Assembly: GCA_902779945.1 (NCBI GenBank)
Contig: CACZDN010000014.1
Coordinates: 1 to 64,000, forward strand
Length of the DNA stretch: 64,000 nt
Direction of reading: 5' to 3'
DNA from: Oscillospiraceae bacterium
GTDB lineage: Bacteria; Bacillota; Clostridia; Oscillospirales; Oscillospiraceae
Shown here: positions 42,462 through 50,856 of the stretch, piece after piece
Position numbering within the stretch: the stretch's first letter is position 1
Layout of the letters: each line of letters opens with the position of its first letter
The notes under the pieces: model-generated
Database searches by the model: none
What the model saw: the letters and a program-made list of their open reading frames with translations, nothing else
Told to the model about the DNA's origin: nothing
Made by a program: the position numbers and the translations under genes

Positions 42462-43996
42462 AAACAGAAGAACTGCACAGCCTCCGGGACCTGGTAGTCC
42501 TGGCCGCGAAGGAGCGGCCCGATAAGGTCTGGCTGCGGGAGAAGGCGAACAGGGACATCGCGGAGAAGACCTTCGGCGGATTCCTGGAGGACTGCCGTAA
42601 AGTCGCCGCCTTCCTGGAAAAGCAGGGGCCGGCCCCGGTCCACGCGGGCCTCGTCGGCAGCTCGGGCATCGCCTATATCACCTGTCTTCTGGGGACCGCG
42701 GCCTCCGGGAATCTGGCCGTGCCCATCGACCCGCAACTCGCTCCGGAGGAGATCACGGACAACCTCAACCGGGCCGACGTGACGGTGCTCTTCTACGACC
42801 GGCGCTTCCGGAGCCTCGCGGACGCGGTGCGGGACGCCTGCCCGCAGATCACCGCCGCCGTGTGCTTCACCGCCGAAGAGGGCTGCTTTTCTCTCCCGGA
42901 GCTGCTGGAAGGGGAGCCCCCCGCGGAGCTTCCGCCCGTCGATCCCCAAAGCTGCGCCTGTATCCTCTATACCTCCGGCACCACGGGCAAGAGCAAGGGC
43001 GTGATGCTCTCCCACGCAAACCTCATCGACAACGCCACCTGCTGCGACAATGAGGGCAGCGACCGCGACGTACTGCTCTCCGTGCTGCCAATCCATCATG
43101 CCTACTGTCTCACCTGCGACGTGCTGCTATCCCTGCGCTACGGGGCGACCCTTTGCATCAACGACTCGCCCATGCGTCTTGTGCAGAACATCAGGCTCTT
43201 TAAGCCCACCAAGCTCCTGCTGGTGCCCCTGATCGCGGAGACCATCTACCGCCGCATCATGGCGGAGAAGAAAAAGAACCCGCTGATCCCCCTGAAGCTG
43301 GCGGGCCGCGCGGTCTTCGGCAGGGAGCTTGAGGTTATCTTCTGCGGCGGGGCCTACCTCTCACCGGAGCTCAGCCGGGCCTATGAGAAGATGGGCTACC
43401 CGATCCTCCAGGGCTACGGGATGACCGAGTGCTCCCCGCGCATCACCTCCTCGAGCCAGGCCGACCCCTCCACCGGCGAGGACGTGGGCCGCGTCGTCAA
43501 AAACTGCGAGGTCAGGATCGAGGACGGGGAAATACTGGCAAAGAGCCCGTCGGTCATGCTGGGCTACTACAAAAACCCGGAGGCCACCGCGGAGATGTTT
43601 ACGGAGGACGGCTGGCTCAAAACCGGGGACCTGGGCTATGTAAAGGACCAGCGCATTTATATTACCGGGCGGAAAAAGAACCTTATTATCCTCTCCAACG
43701 GCGAGAACGTCTCCCCTGAGGAACTGGAAAACCGCTTTGCCGGCAGCGAGTGGATGAGCGAGATCATGGTCTACTCCGAGGAGGAGCAGATCACCGCCGA
43801 GGTCTATCCCTTCCCCGAGTACGCGGACAGGGCCGAGACGCTGTTTCGGAAGAAGGTGGAGGAGATCAACAAAAAAGTCCCGCCCGCAAAGCGCATCGTC
43901 CGTCTGCGCCTGCGCGACCGGGAATTTGAGAAGACCACCTCCCGTAAGGTCAAGCGCAACCAGACCGGTGAAAAGGGCCGGCTGCTGATGAATTAA
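42458..43996 (+). CDS. AMP-dependent acyl ligase (acyl-ACP/CoA synthetase)
   Basis: 512 residues. ANL enzyme with canonical motifs: LYTSGTTGKSKGVMLSHANL, GYGMTECSP, LKTGDLGYV, YITGRKKNLIILSNGENVSP, and C-terminal TTSRKVKRNQ with the likely catalytic Lys. Most similar to long-chain fatty acyl ligases. The translational coupling to the ACP gene suggests that it loads a fatty acid onto that carrier. Ends at a double-hairpin terminator facing the RiPP precursor. Confidence 0.9.
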   Translation: MKTEELHSLRDLVVLAAKERPDKVWLREKANRDIAEKTFGGFLEDCRKVAAFLEKQGPAPVHAGLVGSSGIAYITCLLGTAASGNLAVPIDPQLAPEEITDNLNRADVTVLFYDRRFRSLADAVRDACPQITAAVCFTAEEGCFSLPELLEGEPPAELPPVDPQSCACILYTSGTTGKSKGVMLSHANLIDNATCCDNEGSDRDVLLSVLPIHHAYCLTCDVLLSLRYGATLCINDSPMRLVQNIRLFKPTKLLLVPLIAETIYRRIMAEKKKNPLIPLKLAGRAVFGRELEVIFCGGAYLSPELSRAYEKMGYPILQGYGMTECSPRITSSSQADPSTGEDVGRVVKNCEVRIEDGEILAKSPSVMLGYYKNPEATAEMFTEDGWLKTGDLGYVKDQRIYITGRKKNLIILSNGENVSPEELENRFAGSEWMSEIMVYSEEEQITAEVYPFPEYADRAETLFRKKVEEINKKVPPAKRIVRLRLRDREFEKTTSRKVKRNQTGEKGRLLMN

Positions 43997-44001
43997 TACT
44001 G

Positions 44002-44113
44002 TTCCCTGACAGAGAGAAGACAAGAAAATTTTTTCCGGAAGGGCTTCCGGGGTTCTGTCAGGGAAGAGAATAAACCGGGAAGACCGCACAATGCTGCGGT
44101 CTTCCCGGTTTTT
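44002..44113. terminator. Two hairpins forming a bidirectional terminator
   Basis: TTCCCTGACAGA/TCTGTCAGGGAA (44002-44065) encloses a small CCGGAA hairpin. It is followed by ACCGGGAAGACCGCA/TGCGGTCTTCCCGGT (44074-44109) with TTTT on the right and an AT-rich run on the left. It separates the convergent ligase and precursor genes. Confidence 0.85.
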
Positions 44114-44162
44114 GACGCCTCTGATGCGCTGGCTGCTTTCCGGAAGTGCTTCCGGCTGCGCT

Positions 44163-45068
44163 TTAACCTGCGCTGCCAAACGACGCTCCGCCGAGGGGAT
44201 TGCCGCCGGATGCGTTTCCTTCGGGGCCCGAATAGGACAGGCAGCCCTCTGCCTTGCAGCCCTCTGCCACGCAGCCGGCGAAAGCCGTGCAGAAGTCGGC
44301 GGCGCAGCCCTTTGCAATACAGCCCGCGTGGCCGACGCAGGCGTCGCCGCCGCAGCCCTTCGCGATACAGGCGACATTGCCGCCGCAGGCGTCGCCGCCG
44401 CAGACGTTGTTCACGCAGCCGGCCTGAGCGCCGCAGGCATCGGCGGTACAGCCTTTCATCAGGCAGCCGGCCTGAGCGCCGCAGGCGTCTGCCACACAGC
44501 CTGCGGTAAGGCAGCCCGCGTAACCCCCGCAGGCGTCGGCTGTGCAGCCCTTCAAGACGCAGCCGGCCTCGCCGCCGCAGGCCTGCCCGCCGCAGGCTTC
44601 TCCGGCACATGCGGCATGCCCGCCGCAGCCCTTGCCGCCGCAGGCCTGCCCGCCGCATCCGGCGTCCGCCGGGCAGCCTGCCGCGCCGCAGGCGTCTGCA
44701 CCGCAGGATGCAGCGCTGACGGCGGCGGCGCAGGCGGAGATGATCACCACCACCGAGACGCCGAGATTGGGGTCTTTCGGGTCTCTTTTCCCGTTGAGGG
44801 TCCTCTCGTTTTTCCCGCCGGCGATCGCATCCAGCTCACGCGGGTCGAGCTCTTCCCCGACAAAGTCCGGCAGCACGTAGGTTTCGCCGTAGCCCTCGTC
44901 CTGCTCAATGAAGTTCAGGCGAAAGCCCTCCTCCAGCGGCCTTCCGGCCAGCTCCTCCACGGCGGCTTTGGCGTCCTTGTGCGCCTTCTCCCGAAAGTCG
45001 GGGTCCTCTGCCAGCGCCTTGTTGATCTTCAGGTACAGCTCCTCCAGTTCCTTCTGTGTCCAGCTCAT
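44163..45068 (-). CDS. NHLP-leader RiPP precursor with giant Cys-repeat core
   Basis: 301 residues, ATG 45068 after AAGGAGGAACGCGT. Residues 1-85 are a nitrile-hydratase-like leader: NKALAEDPDFREKAHKDAKA, YVLPDFVGEEL and ELDAIAGG, the expected cleavage site. The core (~216 residues) begins with a charged stretch and a hydrophobic VSVVVIISAC. It then consists of repeats with Cys every 5-6 residues, as in KGCTADACGAQAGC, 31 Cys in all, plus Gly, Ala and few other residues. Context implies modification by the radical SAM enzymes and export by the NHLM transporter. Alternatively it may be a Cys-rich surface or metal-binding protein. Confidence 0.88.
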   Translation of the reverse strand: MSWTQKELEELYLKINKALAEDPDFREKAHKDAKAAVEELAGRPLEEGFRLNFIEQDEGYGETYVLPDFVGEELDPRELDAIAGGKNERTLNGKRDPKDPNLGVSVVVIISACAAAVSAASCGADACGAAGCPADAGCGGQACGGKGCGGHAACAGEACGGQACGGEAGCVLKGCTADACGGYAGCLTAGCVADACGAQAGCLMKGCTADACGAQAGCVNNVCGGDACGGNVACIAKGCGGDACVGHAGCIAKGCAADFCTAFAGCVAEGCKAEGCLSYSGPEGNASGGNPLGGASFGSAG

Positions 45069-45091
45069 ACGCGTTCCTCCTTATGATCGGG

Positions 45092-45400
45092 TTTACGATA
45101 AAAGCTGAGCCCTTTATCGTAATTTTTGAGTGTGCGAAATCCTCGCCGCTCACGCGGCAACCGGTTTTATGCACATCTAAGGCAACACCGCACAATCCGC
45201 CATCGGCGCCTCCTGGAAAAATAGTGCCCTGACTTCGAGCCTTTTTCTTGCAATACACAAAGTATTCCTGCGAAACTGCCATCGCCAGAACCCAATTTTT
45301 CTCAGGATTCGCTCTCGCCGAATTGTGTGGTGCTGCCCTAAATCCCCATGAATCTACTTGTATTCATTGCGGCAAGGTTTGCCGCATGGGGATTTACGGT
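45092..45400 (+). repeat. Structured intergenic repeat, interrupted by a MITE
   Basis: Same module order as 13318-13466: TTACGATAAA..TTTATCGTAA (45093-45122), CGAAATCCTCGCCGCTCA, GCGGCAACCGG, then, after the inserted element, AAATCCCCATGAAT...CGGCAAGGTTTGCCGCATGGGG. It lies upstream of the giant precursor and may hold its promoter or a transcript-processing hairpin. Confidence 0.8.
45181..45338 (-). mobile_element. MITE-like element, copy F
   Basis: Complete copy from GGCAACACCGCACAATCCGC to GTGTGGTGCTGCCC, flanked by TAA at 45178 and 45339. The uninterrupted homologous site near 13405 has a single TAA-like position, so this is a filled site against an empty one. Confidence 0.92.
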
Positions 45401-45426
45401 ATAACAACGACTTGATGCGGCCGGCT

Positions 45427-46764
45427 TCAGGCGGCAAGCCTGAGATAGCCGCGGATAAACAGTTGATTCATCAGCCTGTAGTACGCCTCCCGCCCTTCGG
45501 AGGGCAGACGGATCGCCTCCTGAAGCCGCTCCAGCGTGAGACCGGAATCCAGCAGCTCTAATGTCCGCAGCGTATAGGCGTTCGCGGAGATGCGGTAGCC
45601 GACTCCGTCCCCGAGAAAGAGGACGGCGTTTTCCTCCGGGACAACGTTGCAGCTTCTGTTCAGCGCCAACGGGCGGCCGAGGGGCAGCAGGCCGACAGCC
45701 CAGGTCTCCGTCAGATACCGGAGCTTGCTTCGAAAGTCCGCTGCGCCGTCAAAGCGCAGCGTCTCCCGGACGCGCACGCCCAGCGGAAAAACACTGTCCG
45801 GCAGCTCCGGCTCCACAAACTGCATTGTACGCTCTGCCATGTTCACCCGCATGCCCGCGATGCAGCAGATGCTGTAAGGCAGCCCTGCCGGCTTGCCGCT
45901 CCTGCCGTCTCTGGCCCGCCCGGAGGCGGCATACTGATTCAGCGACTCCGGGTTGTTGGACAGAAGCTCCACATCCGCCAGCTCCTCCGGGGAGAAGGCC
46001 TCTGCGATGCGATGAAACTGAGCCCTTGTGCGGATGCTGAAGCGGAGCGCGGCCTGCCGGCGCAGACGGTCCGCCCCGATCCGGCACATCAGACGGCGCA
46101 CCCGCTCTGTGTCCCGCTCTGCTATGGCGGTGGTCGTCTGCGGAAGCTGCCCGGTGACGTCCTCAAAATCCGCGAGAAAGCGCTCGTAATCCGGGTTATC
46201 CAGCGGCTCGGTCGCGAGGTAACAGGGCGAGCTTCCGGCGACCGGCCCCAGCAGCTCGACGCTGCTTTGCAGCACCCCCCGCCAGAGCACGGCGTTTTCC
46301 GGCGTGTACCGGAAATCCGCCTGCCAGCGCGGGGCGTCCAGCCCGCAGAAGGGACACTGGACCGAGCAGCCCAGACTCAGCTCAAAACAGAGAGGGAAAT
46401 AGCGGATGTTGTCGTGAAAGCGCAGAAGCCCGCTCTCCATCCGGCAGCGGTTGCGGGTCGTGTCGGAAAAACGGAAAAGCGCTTCGTTCGCGAAGGCCGC
46501 CCTGCCGTGAGAGTGCGCGACAAACTCACTCACAACGCGGTTGCGGCGCATGTATTCGGCAACATAGGGGTTTTCGGCTTCACCAGCCGCGCAGCCGCGG
46601 GCGATGACCGTGAACCCCCGCAGCGCGAGGGCAGGATCACCGAGCGTGAAGCCGAGACTCCCGGCAGCGCCGGCGGGGTCCTCCGCCGCGTGCCGCCGGA
46701 AATCGGGATCGACGCGGTAGAAGTCCGCCGCACGTTTGAAGCGGGCGTATTCTGAGTCGTTCAC
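45427..46764 (-). CDS. PoyD-like radical SAM peptide epimerase (putative)
   Basis: 445 residues. Radical SAM cluster motif C-x3-C-x2-C in LSLGCSVQCPFCGLDAPRW, the wording typical of the RiPP maturation amino-acid epimerases related to PoyD/OspD. An N-terminal ~40-residue segment (YRVDPDFRRHAAEDPAGA) resembles Nif11/NHLP-like leader-binding or leader-like sequences. Such enzymes invert L- to D-residues in proteusin cores. It overlaps the SPASM enzyme gene by four bases and is the last modifying enzyme before the precursor. The assignment rests on motif and context. Confidence 0.68.
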   Translation of the reverse strand: MNDSEYARFKRAADFYRVDPDFRRHAAEDPAGAAGSLGFTLGDPALALRGFTVIARGCAAGEAENPYVAEYMRRNRVVSEFVAHSHGRAAFANEALFRFSDTTRNRCRMESGLLRFHDNIRYFPLCFELSLGCSVQCPFCGLDAPRWQADFRYTPENAVLWRGVLQSSVELLGPVAGSSPCYLATEPLDNPDYERFLADFEDVTGQLPQTTTAIAERDTERVRRLMCRIGADRLRRQAALRFSIRTRAQFHRIAEAFSPEELADVELLSNNPESLNQYAASGRARDGRSGKPAGLPYSICCIAGMRVNMAERTMQFVEPELPDSVFPLGVRVRETLRFDGAADFRSKLRYLTETWAVGLLPLGRPLALNRSCNVVPEENAVLFLGDGVGYRISANAYTLRTLELLDSGLTLERLQEAIRLPSEGREAYYRLMNQLFIRGYLRLAA

Positions 46765-48116
46765 GGCTTTTGCTCCCGCTTTTGCCGCGCAAGCTCCTTC
46801 TTCCGCTCAAAGTGCAGCTCCAGCAGGTTTTCCAGATTCTCCTTGAAATAGGAGCAGGAGCTCTGCGGCTGCGTGCTGTGCAGATTGTTCTGACGGATCC
46901 GGTGGCAGCCGCCGTCGCAGATGGGGAAATAGAAGCACTCCCGGCACTCCTGCGAGTCGAGGTAGCTGCAGCCCGTCATGCCCTCGGCAATGAGCGCCAT
47001 GTTCCAGTCTCTGAGATTGTCCACATTGCCGACCACGCGCTCCGGGATGCCCACATCGTCCCAGCACTTGTATACCTCGCCCTCCGGCCCAATGACGAAG
47101 GCGTTGCGCCGCGTCAGGATGCAGCCCTGCATCCGTCTCTCGGGGAAGAGGGAGAACGGGGCGATCTGGTATTTCTCCATCATATGGGTCAGAAACTCGC
47201 CCTGCTGCACCGGATCGAAGAAGCAGCTGTGGTCCGGGTGATCGTCGCCCTTTACAAAGCCGGGATATACGGTGATGCGCTTTCCGAAGTCCGCAGGGTA
47301 GCGCTCGCGGATCAGATTGTAGACCTGCGCAAACTCATCCTCGTTGCGGCTGTCCACATTCACGCGGACGTGGAGCGTCCCGCGGAAATCGGAGGCCATG
47401 ACACCGTCGATATTCTCCAGGATGCGGTCATAGGTTTCGCCGCCGCCGCGCAGAAAGCGGCGGGAATTGTGCGTCTCCCGCGCCCCGTCCAGCGTGATCT
47501 GCAGATAGCTGACCCGCAGCTCGTTGAGGCGGTCCGCCTTGTCCCGCGTCAGGAGATAGCCGTTGGTGATCATGGAGGCGCTGTAGTTTTTGCCCATGTC
47601 CTGGAGCCTGCGGTTGATGCTCACGATGCGGTCAAAGGCCAGCAGCGGCTCCCCGCCGTACCAGGTGATGGACAGATTATCCGCCTTGAATTTCTGGATG
47701 AAGCGCATGACCCTGTCCTCGGTCTCCTGCGTCATGACGGGGCCGCTGTGGCTGCTCTCGAAGCAATAGCTGCAATCAAAGTTGCAGGCCAGGGACAGCG
47801 CGAAGGTGATCATCAGGCTCCGGTTGCCGTACAGGAAGGACAGCGTGCGCATCTTGTGTATGTTGTAAAAATCGTCGTCCTTGGAGTCCTCCACAAGAAA
47901 GCCCAGAGAACGAAGCTGCATATACAGCATGGGGAAGGGAGAATAGTCAAAGCCCTCCGGATCGGCCATGATGGCGCGGATGGCGGGCAGCTGCGCCTCC
48001 CCCACGGTCAGGAACGATCTGGACACCGTGTTGAACAGCAGCCAGCCGTTGCGTTTGGATTCAAACAGAATGCTGTATCTGGACCATTTCATGAAGCAAG
48101 CCCCCAGCTCTGTCAT
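46761..48116 (-). CDS. Radical SAM/SPASM peptide-modifying enzyme
   Basis: 451 residues, ATG at 48116 overlapping the precursor-B stop (ATGA). An N-terminal ~95-residue region may recognise leaders. Radical SAM motif LACNFDCSYCFE (Cx3Cx2C), TWYGGEPLL, and a SPASM/twitch C-terminus with many Cys: QGCILTRRNA, YKCWDDVG, SQECRECFYFPICDGGCH and a final SSCSYF. Related enzymes (anaerobic sulfatase maturase-like, AlbA/PqqE type) form thioether or C-C crosslinks. With Cys-rich substrates encoded on both sides, thioether formation is the natural inference. Confidence 0.9.
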   Translation of the reverse strand: MTELGACFMKWSRYSILFESKRNGWLLFNTVSRSFLTVGEAQLPAIRAIMADPEGFDYSPFPMLYMQLRSLGFLVEDSKDDDFYNIHKMRTLSFLYGNRSLMITFALSLACNFDCSYCFESSHSGPVMTQETEDRVMRFIQKFKADNLSITWYGGEPLLAFDRIVSINRRLQDMGKNYSASMITNGYLLTRDKADRLNELRVSYLQITLDGARETHNSRRFLRGGGETYDRILENIDGVMASDFRGTLHVRVNVDSRNEDEFAQVYNLIRERYPADFGKRITVYPGFVKGDDHPDHSCFFDPVQQGEFLTHMMEKYQIAPFSLFPERRMQGCILTRRNAFVIGPEGEVYKCWDDVGIPERVVGNVDNLRDWNMALIAEGMTGCSYLDSQECRECFYFPICDGGCHRIRQNNLHSTQPQSSCSYFKENLENLLELHFERKKELARQKREQKP

Positions 48117-48613
48117 ATCCCAAAGCCGGAACCGCCGGTGCTGGCAAGCGCGGCGCAGCCGACGTCGGAGGGGCAGGGGTTGTATGGATTGCACGGCACA
48201 AACACGGAGCAGCCGGAATCGTAGGGACAGCCGCCGTAGGCACCGCATGGGGTACCGTAAACGGCACACGGGGAGCTGTCGGCGCCGCAGGGGGTCGAAT
48301 AGGCTCCGCACGAGAGCCTGGCTGCGCAGGTGTTCGCGGAGACAGTCCTCACGTTCCTGCCGCCGGCGATCGTGTCCAGCTCGTGCAGCTCGAGCTCCTG
48401 TCCGACAAAGTCGGGCAGCACATACGTTTCACCGTAACGCGCGTCCTGCTCGATGAAATCCAGGCGGAAGCCCTCCTCCAGCGGCCTGCCGGCCAGCTCT
48501 TCCACAGCGGCTCTCGCGTCCTTTTGCACCTTCTCACGGAAGGCGGGGTCCTCGGCCAGCGCTTTGTTTATCTTCTGATAAAGCGCTTCCAGTTCCTTTT
48601 GTGTACGACTCAT
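48113..48613 (-). CDS. NHLP-leader RiPP precursor with 10-Cys core
   Basis: 166 residues. The 85-residue leader is about 82 percent identical to the leader of the larger precursor and ends LDTIAGG. The ~81-residue core has 10 Cys spaced 4-6 residues apart, in contexts such as STPCGADSSPC and PCNPYNPCPSDVGC. It is richer in Pro, Tyr and Ser than the giant core and ends Gly-rich. It lies inside the operon between the export and modification genes, overlapping both by four bases, so its supply is tied to the machinery. Confidence 0.88.
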   Translation of the reverse strand: MSRTQKELEALYQKINKALAEDPAFREKVQKDARAAVEELAGRPLEEGFRLDFIEQDARYGETYVLPDFVGQELELHELDTIAGGRNVRTVSANTCAARLSCGAYSTPCGADSSPCAVYGTPCGAYGGCPYDSGCSVFVPCNPYNPCPSDVGCAALASTGGSGFGI

Positions 48614-50856
48614 GTGTATTCCTCCTTTTTTAGTGCCCCATTCTCCTGTGCCAGCTCTGCGATCTGGCGGGTGGCCATCTGCCAGAAGAGGCCCCTTTTC
48701 TCCATAAGATTCTCATAGCTGCCCTCCTCCGCGATCTGCCCCCGGTCCATCACCAGAATGCGGTCGCAATGCCGCACCGTGGACAGGCGATGGGCGACCA
48801 CGATGCGCGTGGCCCGCAGCCCGGCGAGGTTTTGTACGATCCTGTCCTGCAGAAGGTTATCCAGCGAGCTGGTAGCCTCGTCCAGAAACAGGACGGAGGG
48901 GCGGTTCACAACCGCCCTGGCCAGCAGGATACGCTGCTTCTGGCCGCCGGAGACGGTCTGTCTCTCCTCGGATACGATCGTATGCAGACCCATGGGCATG
49001 GCGCTTACGTCGTCCGTCAGACAGGCGTTGTCAACGGCCTCCCACACGCGTTCCGGCGAAATATCCGGCGCGCCGATGCTGATGTTTTTATAGATCGTGC
49101 CAGAGAACAGACACCCGTCCTGCAGCACCGTGCCGATTTTTCTTCTCAGCTCCGGCATGTTCAGCTGCTTGATGGGGATGCCGTCGTAGCAGATCACACC
49201 GCTTTTGGGGGCGTCAAAGCCCAGAAGGAGACGCAGCAGTGTGGATTTCCCGCTGCCGGAATGCCCGACGATACCAATATACTCGCCGGGATGGATGTGT
49301 ACGGAAATGTCCTTCAAAGCGGTTTGGCTCTGGCCGCTGTAGGCGAAGGAGACGTTGGAGAGCAGAATATCGCCCTTGAGATTTTGCAGGACAGTCCCGC
49401 CCTGACTTCTCTCCTCCCTGCTCTGGAGAACGTCGGAGGAATAGCGCAGGACCGGAATCATGGAGATCAGATCGGCGCAGGAGGAGGCCGTCTGGAGCAT
49501 GGCGGCGGCAAAGAAGCTGAAGGCGGTCAGAAAGCTCATAAACGTGCCGAGCGTGATCCCCGCCGTTCCGCTGCCCATCTGATGGTACAGCAGGAGTATC
49601 GCGACAGAGTTGCCCAGGGCCATTGCTTGGGTGCCGAAAAGCGAAGCGGTGCTGTTTTTTCGGTCGTTCCGGCTCAGTGCCGCCTCCTGCTGCATATACC
49701 GGTCGAGCACCACATCCTCAGCCCCGGCGGTCCGCACGGTGGCGATGCCGCCGAAGATCTGAAACAGGAAGGATTGTACCCGTCCGGTCAGCCGTGCGCG
49801 TTTGGACGAGTAGGAGCGCATGACCATGCTCATGACGACGGTCGCTGCCATCTCCAGCGCCACGACCGAAAAGCCGATTCTGGATAGAGCGGGGGAGAGC
49901 GCCAGCATTCGGCCGCAGTAGAAGAGGGAAAACCCGCTCTGCAGCACGGCCGTGAGAGCGTTTTGAAACATGCCGACAAAGGTCCCGGACAGGTTCGAAG
50001 CCTGAAAAGCCAGCACGCCGCTCTCCTTACCGGCGGTAAAGCTCTCCTCCAGATGGAACAGCCGGTCATATACGGCGGCCTGCAGCGCGTAGCGCAGCCG
50101 GTCGGTCAGACCCTGCTGGGACAGCCTCTGAATGAGTGTGAACAGAATATTTGCCAGAAGCACCGCCAGAAACAGCCCGCCCACCTCGTACATCACAAGG
50201 GCGTTGCCCATGGGGATGATCTTGTCATAGATGGCCTTGCTCAGCGCGGAGATCGCAAGCCCCACCTGGGAGACAAGGAGCATGGCTGTGAGCATCAGCA
50301 GGACGTGCCCCGGGGACAGCTCCCGCAGCGAAAAACCGAGCAGCTCCCGGGGACCTATCCGGGAGGATGTGAAGGAGCGGCACACGACCCAGGCCTGTCT
50401 GCCGAGCTTTTTGCGCTCGGCTTCCGACATGGGCCGGATAGACTCGTCCCTTGGATCAAAGACGGACAGACGGCCCGGGAAGCTCCAGAAGCACACCACC
50501 GGGGTTTCGATCACGCTGCCGGCGGAGTCCGTATCTCTGAGAAACGCCAGCACCGGCTCATATCGCCGGGAGGGCCAGGCGTCGGGAAGGGTGACCTCCC
50601 GGCAGGTAAAGCCGGACAGGCGCGCGATGTCCGAAAACCTGCGATGCTCAGGACAGGCGCGCTTCAGACGCTCATAGCGGCAGATCGGGATACCGCGCTT
50701 CTGGCATAGAAACTGGGCGGCGTCGAACAGTGGGTCGCCCGTCCACTGGCCAGGGTCGAGACTCTTGTTCCGCTCCGAGACGAAGACTGTCTGAAACCAT
50801 GCCGAGAGCCGTGCGGTCTGCCGAGCTCTCTCCGGGGATAGATTTTTGGTTATCAC
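48610..50856 (-). CDS. NHLM-system ABC transporter, ATP-binding/permease without peptidase
   Basis: 748 residues. An N-terminal ~180-residue domain lacks the Cys of C39 peptidases. Six membrane helices follow (from about LLMLTAMLLVSQVGLAISAL), then an ATPase: GHSGSGKSTLLRLL, VSGGQKQRI, VLFLDEATSSLD. It matches the second transporter of NHLM bacteriocin systems, which partners with the peptidase-containing one. It overlaps neighbours by four bases on both sides. Confidence 0.92.
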   Translation of the reverse strand: MITKNLSPERARQTARLSAWFQTVFVSERNKSLDPGQWTGDPLFDAAQFLCQKRGIPICRYERLKRACPEHRRFSDIARLSGFTCREVTLPDAWPSRRYEPVLAFLRDTDSAGSVIETPVVCFWSFPGRLSVFDPRDESIRPMSEAERKKLGRQAWVVCRSFTSSRIGPRELLGFSLRELSPGHVLLMLTAMLLVSQVGLAISALSKAIYDKIIPMGNALVMYEVGGLFLAVLLANILFTLIQRLSQQGLTDRLRYALQAAVYDRLFHLEESFTAGKESGVLAFQASNLSGTFVGMFQNALTAVLQSGFSLFYCGRMLALSPALSRIGFSVVALEMAATVVMSMVMRSYSSKRARLTGRVQSFLFQIFGGIATVRTAGAEDVVLDRYMQQEAALSRNDRKNSTASLFGTQAMALGNSVAILLLYHQMGSGTAGITLGTFMSFLTAFSFFAAAMLQTASSCADLISMIPVLRYSSDVLQSREERSQGGTVLQNLKGDILLSNVSFAYSGQSQTALKDISVHIHPGEYIGIVGHSGSGKSTLLRLLLGFDAPKSGVICYDGIPIKQLNMPELRRKIGTVLQDGCLFSGTIYKNISIGAPDISPERVWEAVDNACLTDDVSAMPMGLHTIVSEERQTVSGGQKQRILLARAVVNRPSVLFLDEATSSLDNLLQDRIVQNLAGLRATRIVVAHRLSTVRHCDRILVMDRGQIAEEGSYENLMEKRGLFWQMATRQIAELAQENGALKKEEYT

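Noticed and set aside
44210-44509. Arg/Ser-rich 99-codon frame opposite the Cys-repeat core
   Set aside because: It is the reverse complement of the repetitive Cys/Ala/Gly codons. The Arg richness is a composition artefact.
44163-45068. Metallothionein or keratin-like structural protein instead of a RiPP precursor
   Set aside because: The conserved NHLP leader with a Gly-Gly site, shared with the precursor inside the radical SAM/NHLM operon, favours a processed peptide. The alternative is kept only as a caveat.
46770-48224. 484-codon plus-strand frame opposite the SPASM enzyme
   Set aside because: It is the complement of a gene with clear radical SAM motifs. No start signal or domain is visible.
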